DNA from: an uncultured Clostridia bacterium
GTDB lineage: Bacteria; Bacillota; Clostridia; Oscillospirales; Acutalibacteraceae
NCBI GenBank assembly: GCA_945988915.1
Contig: CAMFTS010000046.1
Coordinates: forward strand, 1 to 8,387
Direction of reading: 5' to 3'
DNA length: 8,387 bases
The position numbers were made by a program, and so were the translations under genes. Shown one piece after another: positions 1-6,585 of this stretch. The first letter of the stretch is position 1. The number at the start of each line of letters is the position of its first letter. A model generated the notes under the pieces. That model did not search any database. It saw nothing but the letters and a program-made list of their open reading frames with translations, and was not told the DNA's origin.

Positions 1-613
1 CAAGCTTTGCTTTGAGAATTCCGTCACGCGAACCCAGATGCTCAATATGAGAAACACCGATATTTGTGATAATACCGATATTGGGAAGTGCTGTACGGGT
101 AAGTCGTGAAATCTCGCCGAAATCACTCATTCCCATCTCAATAACTGCCGCCTGAATTTCAGAATTAAGTCTGAAAAGAGTTTTCGGCAAGCCGATTTCA
201 TTATTCAGATTGCCTTCGGTTTTAAGAGCATTAAACTTTTTTGAAACAACGGCATAAGCCATTTCCTTTGTTGTGGTTTTGCCGACGCTTCCCGTTAGTC
301 CGACAACGGTTAAGTTCTCAATAGACTTTCTGTATTCTCTTGCCAAATCAAGCAAGGCTTTCTTAGTATCCTTAACATAAATGACAGGAATACCGCATTC
401 AACTCTTTTATGGCACATTACTGCCTTTGCGCCGTTTTTTTGAACATCGGCAATAAAATCGTGAGCGTCAAATCTTTCGCCCTTTACTGCAATAAAAAGT
501 GTTTCGGGTGAAATCTGACGGCTGTCAATACTTATTTCGCTTATGCTCAGGTTATCCCCGACGAGCTCGCCGTCTGTCCATTCTGCGATTGTTTTTAACG
601 TCAACTTTTCCAT
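1..613 (-). CDS. murF: UDP-N-acetylmuramoyl-tripeptide--D-alanyl-D-alanine ligase MurF (3' part cut by window edge)
   Basis: MurF adds D-Ala-D-Ala to the UDP-MurNAc-tripeptide, using ATP in the cytoplasm; it is the last Mur ligase step. Only the first 204 codons are inside the window; the family is usually about 450 residues. I translated it by hand from an ATG at 613-611. Residues 25-64 form the N-terminal uridine-nucleotide-binding region (SIDSRQ, then FIAVKGERFDAHDF). The ATP-binding P-loop GLTGSVGKTTTKEM spans residues 105-118, GNLNNEIGLP residues 134-143, and EMGMS residues 159-163. The segment N184-IGVSHIEHLGS follows, and all of these are typical of MurF. The start codon directly abuts the murE stop (TAAATG); an AAAGGG inside the end of murE is the likely ribosome binding site. 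It is the next gene of the minus-strand dcw operon. No frameshift or stop is seen in the visible part. Confidence 0.96.
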   Translation of the reverse strand, partial: MEKLTLKTIAEWTDGELVGDNLSISEISIDSRQISPETLFIAVKGERFDAHDFIADVQKNGAKAVMCHKRVECGIPVIYVKDTKKALLDLAREYRKSIENLTVVGLTGSVGKTTTKEMAYAVVSKKFNALKTEGNLNNEIGLPKTLFRLNSEIQAAVIEMGMSDFGEISRLTRTALPNIGIITNIGVSHIEHLGSRDGILKAKL

Positions 614-2050
614 TTATATATTGCCCTTTAAAATCTCAGCTACAACTTCTCTTTCGTCATAGTGAATTTTTCCTGTATTCAAAATTTGATATGTTTCGTG
701 ACCTTTGCCTGCAAGAATTACAACATCGCCTGCTTTAGCTTCCTGCATTGCGTACTTAATTGCGTCTGTGCGTGACTCAAGTGTTTTAATCTTTGCTTTG
801 CACTCTGTCATTCCTGCAAGGATATCTTCGATAATTAAAGCGGGATTTTCACTTCTCGGGTTATCGCTTGTAACAACGGCTACATCTGAGAGATCCCCGA
901 CAATCTTCCCCATCTTAGGTCTTTTGGTTTTATCTCTGTCTCCGCCGCATCCGAACACCGTAATTACTCTTCCCTGAGTTGTTTCACGGATTGAAGAAAT
1001 TACATTTTCAAGTCCGTCAGGAGAATGTGCATAGTCAATAAGCACCGTATAATCGGTATTTGTCGGTACTACTTCAACTCTTCCGGGCACTCCCTTTGAG
1101 CTTGAAACTGCCTGAAGTACTTTTTCAAAATCAGCGCCTGCTTTGATTGCGCATGCGGCAGCGCCCATTGAATTATAAACGGTAAAATGACCCGGAATTT
1201 TAATATTTATTCTGCCGATATTGTCAGGAGTAAGTAATTCATACTGAACGCTGTCGGCAAAGCATTTAACATTCTTTGCGCTGAAATCACTGCTTTCAGC
1301 GTTAACAGAAAAGGTCAGGACTTCGCAATCAAGACCCTCAACCATCTTCTGTGCATATTCATCATCAATGTTAATGATTGCCGTGTCGCTGATTTCAAAA
1401 AGCTTTCTCTTTGCATTTGCATAGTTTTCAAAAGTTTCGTGATAATCAAGATGGTCCTGAGTAAGATTTGTAAATACGGCAATTTTGAAGTGGCATCCGT
1501 CAACTCTTCCCTGAGCAAGAGCCTGAGAGGATACTTCCATAATGCAGTATTCACAGCCGCTTTCAACCATTTCTCTGTAAAGAGCCTGAAGCTCCTTGCT
1601 GTCAGGGGTTGTCAGCGACGAAACATATTCTTTATCGCCTGTTATGTTTTTTACTGTTCCTATAAGACCTGTTTTAATTCCGAGTGAATCAAAAACATTC
1701 TTAATAAGAAATGTTGTTGTTGTTTTTCCGTTTGTACCGGTAACGCCTATAAGCTTTAGCTTTTCGGCAGGATTTCCGTAAAAGGCAGCACAGATTCTTG
1801 AATAAGCCTCTCTTGTGTTTTCAACAATGATTTGGTTTTCAACACCCGTATCATATTCAACAATAACCGCAACAGCACCGCCTTCAACAGCCTGAGCGGC
1901 AACTGAATGTCCGTCAAATCTTGCGCCTTTTATGCACACGAACACACAGCCTTCTGAAATATCTGATGATTTGTCGGTAATGTCTTTGACTTCAGCATCC
2001 TTATATGTGCTTGTTGTTTTAACATTCTTTAAAAGTTCTGATAATTTCAA
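614..2050 (-). CDS. murE: UDP-N-acetylmuramoyl-L-alanyl-D-glutamate--2,6-diaminopimelate ligase MurE
   Basis: MurE adds the third stem-peptide residue to UDP-MurNAc-L-Ala-D-Glu with ATP, in the cytoplasm. The 478-residue length is normal. An N-terminal UDP-binding domain (about 20-95, with FVCIKGARFDGH) precedes the P-loop VTGTNGKTTTT (103-113), TTPDS (147-151), EVSSQAL (172-178) and NLTQDHLDYH (195-204). K214 in NAKRKLF is the expected carbamylated lysine. The C-terminal domain carries DYAHSPD (339-345), CGGDRDKTKRP (368-378), DNPR (396-399) and GKGHE (448-452). DNPR and GKGHE are the signature of enzymes that add meso-diaminopimelate rather than L-lysine, so DAP-type peptidoglycan is inferred. 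The start codon is TTG (2050-2048), supported by GGAGG at 2063-2059 with an 8-base spacer and no nearby ATG. It lies 36 bases after the PBP gene and abuts murF. Confidence 0.98.
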   Translation of the reverse strand: MKLSELLKNVKTTSTYKDAEVKDITDKSSDISEGCVFVCIKGARFDGHSVAAQAVEGGAVAVIVEYDTGVENQIIVENTREAYSRICAAFYGNPAEKLKLIGVTGTNGKTTTTFLIKNVFDSLGIKTGLIGTVKNITGDKEYVSSLTTPDSKELQALYREMVESGCEYCIMEVSSQALAQGRVDGCHFKIAVFTNLTQDHLDYHETFENYANAKRKLFEISDTAIINIDDEYAQKMVEGLDCEVLTFSVNAESSDFSAKNVKCFADSVQYELLTPDNIGRINIKIPGHFTVYNSMGAAACAIKAGADFEKVLQAVSSSKGVPGRVEVVPTNTDYTVLIDYAHSPDGLENVISSIRETTQGRVITVFGCGGDRDKTKRPKMGKIVGDLSDVAVVTSDNPRSENPALIIEDILAGMTECKAKIKTLESRTDAIKYAMQEAKAGDVVILAGKGHETYQILNTGKIHYDEREVVAEILKGNI

Positions 2051-2058
2051 CTTCTGTA

Positions 2059-2063
2059 CCTCC
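2059..2063 (-). promoter_or_regulatory. Shine-Dalgarno GGAGG deciding the TTG start of murE
   Basis: Read on the minus strand, GGAGG is followed by 8 bases (TACAGAAG) and then TTG. It is the only strong ribosome binding site in the 36-base spacer and it fixes the murE start at a TTG codon. Confidence 0.8.
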
Positions 2064-2086
2064 GTTTTTTACATTTAGCCGTATGT

Positions 2087-4300
2087 TTATGCGTCTTGAA
2101 CATTTACGCTGGATTTAAAGTAAACAGTTATAACACTTCCGATTTCCGCTTCGGTTCCCGGCTCTGTGCTCTGCTTGTAAGCAAAGACCTCTGAAGAATT
2201 TGTAGTGCCTGAGAATCTGATATTAAAGCCACAGCTGATTGCCTCGGAATTTGCCTGTGACATTGTCATTCCCGTAAAGTCAGGAACTTCAGCCATCTGC
2301 TTTGCTGCAGAATCGTCTGTATAAATCACGATTACGCCGCCTGTTCTGATTTGTGAGTCAGCAGCCGGAGTCTGTGCAATTACCTCATTGCCGCTGCCTA
2401 TAACCTTTACCTTATAGTTTGAAGCCATCTGCTTTGCTTCGCTGACAGATTTGCCTATAAGTGACGGGGTTGTTGAAGAAATATTCTTCATTTCCGAATC
2501 TTCATACTGCGGTTCAACACTAAGATATGCAAGAACCTTTTCGAGAATTTCTCCTGCAATCGGTGCGGCAACAACACCGCCGCCGTGAGCACCTTCAGGT
2601 TCATCAACTGCTATAAGAATAGCAATTTCCGGATTGTTTGCCGGTGCAAAGCCCGCAAATGAAGCTATGTATGCGTCTTTTTTACCTATTTTTTCAGATG
2701 TACCGGTTTTTCCTGCAACATGATAACCGGCAACATAAGCGTTTTTACCTGTTCCTATTGAAACAACCTGTTCCATCATCGATGCAACGGCTGAAGCAGT
2801 TTTTTCCGAAATAACCTGACGCTTTACAACAGGTGCTGTTTTTTCAACAACATTTCCGTCAGCATCAAGTACGCTGTCAACAATGTACGGCTGCATAAGC
2901 TTACCGCCGTTTGCGATTGTAGAAATCGCTGTAATCATTTGAATCGGTGAAACCTGGAAAGTCTGACCGAATGAGCTTGATGAAAGCTCTGCAATTCCCA
3001 TCTTTTCAAGTGAATGATAAGTTACATCCGCAACGGGACTTGCTTCGGCGGGCAAATCTATCTCTGTTTTCTCCGTAAATCCAAATGCCTCAAAATATTT
3101 ATAGAAATTCTCTTTACCGAGCTTTTGTCCGATTGTAATAAAGAACGGGTTGCAGGAATTCATAAGTCCCTGTGTGAGAGTTTCTGTACCGTGTCCCTCA
3201 TGTTTCCAGCATTTCTGATAGTTATTGGCAACCTGAATACCGCCTACGCAAGTATAAGTTGTATTCATATCGACAACGCCCTCTTCAAGAGCCGCCGAAA
3301 CAACAACCGTTTTGAAAACCGAACCCGGTTCGTATGTATCACTGATGGTTCTGTTTCTCCACTGAGCAAAAAGAGCATTTTGCTTTTCCTGCTTTTTTTC
3401 TTCTTCGTCTTCAACTTTTTCTATTCTGTCGAGAACAGACTGACTGTAAATTGTATTTGGGGAATTAAGGTCAAAATCAGGCTTCGATGTCATACCGAGT
3501 ATTGCGCCTGTATCAACATCCATAATTATTCCGTAAGCATATTTAGCACCCGTATCAACCAAGGCTTGATCAAGGCTCTGTTCAAGATAGTACTGAATTA
3601 CTTCATCAATTGTCAGAACAAGATTTGAACCTTCCTGAGCAGCATACATTGTTTCGTAATCACTTGCCATTTTCTTTTGTCGGGCATTTTTTGCTGCAAT
3701 AATTCTGCCCGAAACACCTTTAAGGTCGGAATTGTACTTCATTTCAATTCCCGCGTTTCCTTCATCGTCGGAATTAACAAATCCGATAATTGTAGAAGCA
3801 AAGCTTGAATAAGGATAATAACGCTTTGTATCGGGATCAATGCCGATAATTTCATTAAGCTTGAGCTTTTTGTTTTGTTTTATGAAATCCTGAATGGCTA
3901 CCTTTTGTTCTTCTTCAACGCCGCCTGCGATTTTCACATAGTTTGAATCGCGGCTTGCCTTTTCCGTAAGAGTTTCCTCTTCAAGTTCAAGTGTTTCCTC
4001 AAGTATGGAAACAACTGCTTTACGCTGTTCTTCACTTTCTATTTTTGACGGTACAATGTAAACGAGCCAAGCAGAAGCACTTTTTGCCAGGATGTTCAAA
4101 TTTGAATCGTAAATTGTGCCTCTTGCGGCAGAAACTTTTGTATCCATAAGCTGATTCTGTTCAGCTTTAAGCTTATATTCTTCGCCATCAATGATTGCAA
4201 CTCGTACAAGACTGCCGATACAAACCACAAAAGCTAAAAACACAACCCATAGAGCAATAGTTGCGCGTAACGATAATTGCTTTAATGATTTGGAATTCAT
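2087..4300 (-). CDS. pbpB: Class B penicillin-binding protein (septal transpeptidase, FtsI/PBP2B/SpoVD type) with two C-terminal PASTA domains
   Basis: This is a membrane-anchored D,D-transpeptidase that cross-links septal peptidoglycan with the FtsW-FtsL machinery. It has 737 residues. One N-terminal transmembrane helix (about 13-35) precedes the pedestal, which holds the class B RGTIYDSN motif (60-67). The transpeptidase domain (about 225-590) has all three catalytic motifs: S327-V-F-K330, with S327 the acylated serine; S382-C-N384; and K531-T-G-T. Two PASTA repeats follow at about 608-662 and 669-728. A strongly charged Glu/Lys insertion (about 290-308) sits just before the active-site serine. 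The start is ATG with AAAGGGG 7 bases upstream. It lies between ftsL and murE, where Bacillus carries pbpB and then spoVD; only one such gene is present here. Two PASTA repeats and a length above 700 fit PBP2B/PBP2x better than SpoVD (usually one PASTA), but the division versus sporulation role cannot be decided from sequence. Confidence 0.95.
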   Translation of the reverse strand: MNSKSLKQLSLRATIALWVVFLAFVVCIGSLVRVAIIDGEEYKLKAEQNQLMDTKVSAARGTIYDSNLNILAKSASAWLVYIVPSKIESEEQRKAVVSILEETLELEEETLTEKASRDSNYVKIAGGVEEEQKVAIQDFIKQNKKLKLNEIIGIDPDTKRYYPYSSFASTIIGFVNSDDEGNAGIEMKYNSDLKGVSGRIIAAKNARQKKMASDYETMYAAQEGSNLVLTIDEVIQYYLEQSLDQALVDTGAKYAYGIIMDVDTGAILGMTSKPDFDLNSPNTIYSQSVLDRIEKVEDEEEKKQEKQNALFAQWRNRTISDTYEPGSVFKTVVVSAALEEGVVDMNTTYTCVGGIQVANNYQKCWKHEGHGTETLTQGLMNSCNPFFITIGQKLGKENFYKYFEAFGFTEKTEIDLPAEASPVADVTYHSLEKMGIAELSSSSFGQTFQVSPIQMITAISTIANGGKLMQPYIVDSVLDADGNVVEKTAPVVKRQVISEKTASAVASMMEQVVSIGTGKNAYVAGYHVAGKTGTSEKIGKKDAYIASFAGFAPANNPEIAILIAVDEPEGAHGGGVVAAPIAGEILEKVLAYLSVEPQYEDSEMKNISSTTPSLIGKSVSEAKQMASNYKVKVIGSGNEVIAQTPAADSQIRTGGVIVIYTDDSAAKQMAEVPDFTGMTMSQANSEAISCGFNIRFSGTTNSSEVFAYKQSTEPGTEAEIGSVITVYFKSSVNVQDA

Positions 4301-4406
4301 ACCGACACCCCTTTCCTTTTGCCAAAAAACGGCAAAATTTTATGTTTTTAGATACAACAACGAGAGTTAAGCTGTTTTACTTAACCCTCGTTGTAATTCT
4401 ATTTAA
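4301..4406 (-). promoter_or_regulatory. ftsL-pbpB intercistronic spacer with two hairpins
   Basis: This 106-base spacer is the longest inside the cluster. A 15-bp stem (4357-4371 with 4380-4394, 8-base loop) begins 12 bases after the ftsL stop. Its one imperfect position is A/C on the plus strand, which is U-G in minus-strand RNA, so the stem pairs completely only in the operon transcript. A second 7-bp stem (4317-4323 with 4331-4337; TTTTGCC/GGCAAAA) ends directly against the PBP ribosome binding region GGAAAGGGG (4316-4308). Neither stem is followed by a proper U-tract, so I do not call them terminators. RNA stabilisation, processing or translation control are inferences. Confidence 0.6.
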
Positions 4407-4979
4407 CTATTTGCTCATATATGCCATAAACTTAGCGCCTATGGAGTCTTTATCATCAGTTTCTTTTTTTAGTGTTTTCTCGCCTGAAACTGTTGCTTTA
4501 TTTTCTCCCGAAAGATCTATGTATTCGATCTGATGGCTTTCCATTTTAACCATTCCGAGATTTGTCTGAGCGTACTCTTCAACATTTTTAAGAGAAATTA
4601 TCGAGTCAAGCTTCATATTCAATCTAACATTTTCGCTTTGTGCGGCAGAAAGCTCTGTTTTCGTGTTTTGAATCTGTCTGTCAAGCTCGTCAACCTTCAT
4701 TCTTCCGTATAAAAGAGCTGAAATCATAACAAGCAGAAGAAGAGAAACCGTAATAATTTTCGCTGACTGAAAACTTGCAAATCTCATTTCCGATTTTGCC
4801 TGTTCATAAGTCTTTTTAGGCTTTTTTACAAGCTTCATTTCCGGCTTTTTATCAGCTGTTGTTTTACGCTTAGGCGCTGTATCTAATTTTCTTGCAGCAT
4901 TTCTTTCGTAAGAAGATTGTTTCGGTTCAAATGCTGAGAAATCAAAGTCATCATATCTGTTGTATTTTCCGGCAGCCAT
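4407..4979 (-). CDS. ftsL: Cell division protein FtsL (FtsL/DivIC-like bitopic protein)
   Basis: FtsL is a small single-pass septal protein that, with DivIB and DivIC, recruits and activates the FtsW-PBP synthase. The 190-residue protein has a long charged cytoplasmic region (1-70), rich in Lys with Asp/Glu at the extreme N-terminus. One transmembrane helix (about 74-92, TVSLLLLVMISALLYG) follows, then an extracytoplasmic coiled-coil-like stretch (about 95-130). Next is the family's C-terminal pattern VEEYAQTNLGMVKM (133-146) leading to QIEYIDL (150-156), and then a polar tail. The sequence is poorly conserved in this family, so the call rests on topology, that C-terminal pattern and position between rsmH and the class B PBP gene. 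DivIC is the alternative name by fold alone. The start is ATG, 24 bases after rsmH, with AGAGGA about 8 bases upstream. The roughly 70-residue cytoplasmic part is longer than in Bacillus FtsL (about 117 residues in total). Confidence 0.88.
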   Translation of the reverse strand: MAAGKYNRYDDFDFSAFEPKQSSYERNAARKLDTAPKRKTTADKKPEMKLVKKPKKTYEQAKSEMRFASFQSAKIITVSLLLLVMISALLYGRMKVDELDRQIQNTKTELSAAQSENVRLNMKLDSIISLKNVEEYAQTNLGMVKMESHQIEYIDLSGENKATVSGEKTLKKETDDKDSIGAKFMAYMSK

Positions 4980-5003
4980 AACGCTTTCCTCTCTTTTCTT
5001 TAA

Positions 5004-5924
5004 TTAGTCTTCTCTGAGCTTTTCAACGGCTCTGAGTCTTGCGCTGTGAGAGCGATAATTCTTTTCAAGCTCTTTCTCACTCGGGGCAAGCCCCTTTACT
5101 GTAATTTTTCCTCTCGGAGTTTTTCCGCACACACAAACGGGAAATTCCTTGGGGCAGGTACATCCCTGCGTAAACGAATTGAATCTTTGTTTAACCATTC
5201 TGTCTTCTAAAGAATGGAAAGTTATAATCGAAAGTATTCCGCCGACCTTAAGGCAATCAAACATATCGTCGAGTGCTGTATTAAGTTGGTCAAGCTCGCC
5301 GTTTACTTCAATTCTCAAAGCCTGAAAGGTTCTTCTTGCAGGATGAGAATCTCTCATCGCTTTTTGAGGCATTGAAGCTTTGATAATATCAATCAGCTCA
5401 AAAGTCGTTTCAATCTCCTTTTTCGCTCTGGCATTTACTATGTTATTTGCTATACGGTTCGCATATTTTTCTTCGCCGTATTCTCTTATTATTCTTGTCA
5501 GCTCTCCGACCGGAAGCTCGTTAACAATATCTTTTGCGCTCCTGCCCTCTTTACTCATTCTCATATCGAGGACAGCATCTTTATGAAAAGAAAATCCTCT
5601 TGAAGCTTCGTCAAGTTGGAAAGAACTTACACCCAAATCGGCAAGTATTCCGTCAACCTTAGTGCCCGAGAGAATTTCTTTAATATTATTAAAGGTATTA
5701 TGAACTATTGTCACCTGAGGCATATCGCCTAATCTCTCGTTAAGGATTTTAATTGCATCGGGATCTCTGTCAACTGCTATGAGCTTACCTGTTGTAAGCT
5801 TCTCTGCGATAGCCTTTGAATGTCCCCCGCCGCCTGCCGTACAGTCAACATAAATTCCGTCAGGCTTTATATTTAATGAGTCGATCGTTTCTGAAAACAA
5901 AACGGGAACATGAACAAACTCCAT
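5004..5924 (-). CDS. rsmH: 16S rRNA (cytosine(1402)-N(4))-methyltransferase RsmH (MraW)
   Basis: RsmH uses S-adenosylmethionine to N4-methylate C1402 of 16S rRNA in the decoding centre. The 306-residue length is typical. The protein opens with HVPVL (5-9), followed by the SAM-binding DCTAGGGGHS (27-36) and AVDRDPDA (50-57), then DLGVSSFQLD (96-105), RGFSF (109-113) and LDMRM (119-123). The helical insert domain ends near HPARRTFQALRIEVN (194-208). FHSLEDR (236-242) and a cysteine cluster (C255, C257, C264, C266), common in Gram-positive members, follow. The ATG start lies 13 bases after the mraZ stop with a GGGTGA-type binding site; this near-contact implies co-transcription and perhaps translational coupling. 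Its place as second gene of the dcw cluster is standard. Confidence 0.98.
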   Translation of the reverse strand: MEFVHVPVLFSETIDSLNIKPDGIYVDCTAGGGGHSKAIAEKLTTGKLIAVDRDPDAIKILNERLGDMPQVTIVHNTFNNIKEILSGTKVDGILADLGVSSFQLDEASRGFSFHKDAVLDMRMSKEGRSAKDIVNELPVGELTRIIREYGEEKYANRIANNIVNARAKKEIETTFELIDIIKASMPQKAMRDSHPARRTFQALRIEVNGELDQLNTALDDMFDCLKVGGILSIITFHSLEDRMVKQRFNSFTQGCTCPKEFPVCVCGKTPRGKITVKGLAPSEKELEKNYRSHSARLRAVEKLRED

Positions 5925-5937
5925 ATTATTTCACCCG

Positions 5938-6348
5938 TTAATTGATAATGCTCGGGAATCTCTTGAAAGATGCGTTTATCTGTTCCATTTCCTTATCGTA
6001 CTTGTCAGCGTCCCAGATTTCGATTCTTGTACCGACGCCGACTACCGCTACATCTTTTTTAAGACCTGCTCCCTCACAGAAAGAAGATTTAAGAGTAATT
6101 CTTCCCTGCTTGTCCGGTTCAACCGAAACAACATTTGCAAAGAAGAAACGCTGCCAATCGGCATCTCCGCTCTCTTCAACTATTTTGCTTTTCTTTTCCC
6201 ATTCCTCTTCGCCGTAAACGGCAATACAAGGAAGGCTCGGGTCATAATAAAGGTAAAATGTTTCGCCCAATTTCTGACGGAACTTTGCAGGAATGAACAG
6301 ACGCTTTTTCGAGTCAATCGTATGTTTGTAGCTATTTGAAAATGACAA
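5938..6348 (-). CDS. mraZ: Transcriptional regulator MraZ
   Basis: MraZ is an AbrB-like DNA-binding protein that represses its own dcw operon and forms ring-shaped oligomers. Two swapped-hairpin half-domains are visible, each with the DxxxR motif: D12-SKK-R16 in HTIDSKKRLFIPAKF (9-23) and D79-KQG-R83 in VEPDKQGRITL (76-86). GTRIEIWD (106-113) is also typical. I place the start at TTG (6348-6346), giving 136 residues, because GGGAGG sits 8 bases upstream (6362-6357) and the protein then begins, as family members do, just before the (Y/K)HTID segment. An in-frame GTG at 6375 would give 145 residues, but it lacks a spaced ribosome binding site and would put the GGGAGG inside the gene. It is the first gene of the operon, 94 bases or so downstream of the predicted transcription start. 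Confidence 0.95.
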   Translation of the reverse strand: MSFSNSYKHTIDSKKRLFIPAKFRQKLGETFYLYYDPSLPCIAVYGEEEWEKKSKIVEESGDADWQRFFFANVVSVEPDKQGRITLKSSFCEGAGLKKDVAVVGVGTRIEIWDADKYDKEMEQINASFKRFPSIIN

Positions 6349-6356
6349 TGTCTGTT

Positions 6357-6362
6357 CCTCCC
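6357..6362 (-). promoter_or_regulatory. Shine-Dalgarno GGGAGG deciding the TTG start of mraZ
   Basis: On the minus strand GGGAGG is followed by 8 bases (AACAGACA) and TTG. It supports the shorter mraZ reading frame over the GTG nine codons upstream. Confidence 0.75.
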
Positions 6363-6390
6363 TTCTGATTAGCACCTTTAATAAAAATCC

Positions 6391-6442
6391 GTGGGGTTTT
6401 AAACCTCTATTATGAAAACACTGTGGGTTTTTCCACCACTTT
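6391..6442 (-). promoter_or_regulatory. Candidate MraZ operator region
   Basis: Minus-strand AAAGTGGTGG (6442-6433) lies at the expected transcription start and matches the AAAGTG-type MraZ box described for mollicutes. On the plus strand GTGGGGTTTT (6391-6400) and GTGGGTTTTT (6423-6432) form a direct repeat 32 bases apart, about three helical turns, each holding a TGGG core like the enterobacterial MraZ box. The classical close tandem spacing is not present, so the exact operator is uncertain. Confidence 0.45.
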
Positions 6443-6448
6443 AATCAC

Positions 6449-6477
6449 ATTATACTTGTTATTGCATAAAAAATCAA
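6449..6477 (-). promoter_or_regulatory. Sigma-A promoter of the mraZ (dcw) operon
   Basis: Reading the minus strand, TTGATT (6477-6472) is separated by exactly 17 bases from a perfect TATAAT (6454-6449). Transcription should begin near 6442, leaving an untranslated leader of about 94 bases before the mraZ TTG. No other promoter this good is seen ahead of the downstream genes, which are tightly packed. Confidence 0.82.
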
Positions 6478-6480
6478 GTG

Positions 6481-6519
6481 TTTTTTTCAATAAAATCAAT
6501 ATTTTTTCAGCTTTTTTCA
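6481..6519 (-). promoter_or_regulatory. Phased A-tracts (curved DNA / UP-like element) upstream of the mraZ promoter
   Basis: Minus-strand TGAAAAAA occurs three times, starting at 6519, 6509 and 6489, that is 10 and 20 bases apart and so on one helical face. The last ends 3 bases before the -35 box. Such phasing predicts intrinsic bending and could contact the RNA polymerase alpha C-terminal domains. Function is inferred. Confidence 0.5.
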
Positions 6520-6524
6520 AACAT

Positions 6525-6548
6525 AAAAAAATGACCTGAAAAGGTCAT
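6525..6548 (-). terminator. Terminator-like hairpin, minus strand
   Basis: A 6-bp stem (ATGACC 6531-6536 with GGTCAT 6543-6548, 6-base loop) is followed on the minus strand by six Ts (6530-6525). It has the form of a weak intrinsic terminator. It lies about 90 bases beyond the stronger capA terminator, so it is either a backup that shields the mraZ promoter or the end of an unrecognised short transcript. Confidence 0.55.
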
Positions 6549-6585
6549 AAAAAATTCATTAGAATTATTGATGAGGAGGAAAACG

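Noticed and set aside
499..977. Plus-strand open frames over the murE/murF junction
   Set aside because: They are antisense shadows of well-supported Mur ligase genes, with low-complexity composition.
3014..3628. Plus-strand open frame of 204 codons
   Set aside because: It lies wholly inside, and antisense to, the PBP gene, whose catalytic motifs are intact. Its translation is Phe/Ser/Ile-rich without domains, and it has no ribosome binding site or neighbours.
4357..4394. Intrinsic terminator after ftsL
   Set aside because: The stem is strong, but the minus-strand sequence after it (ATCTAAAAAC) has no U-tract, and the downstream PBP gene has no visible promoter of its own.
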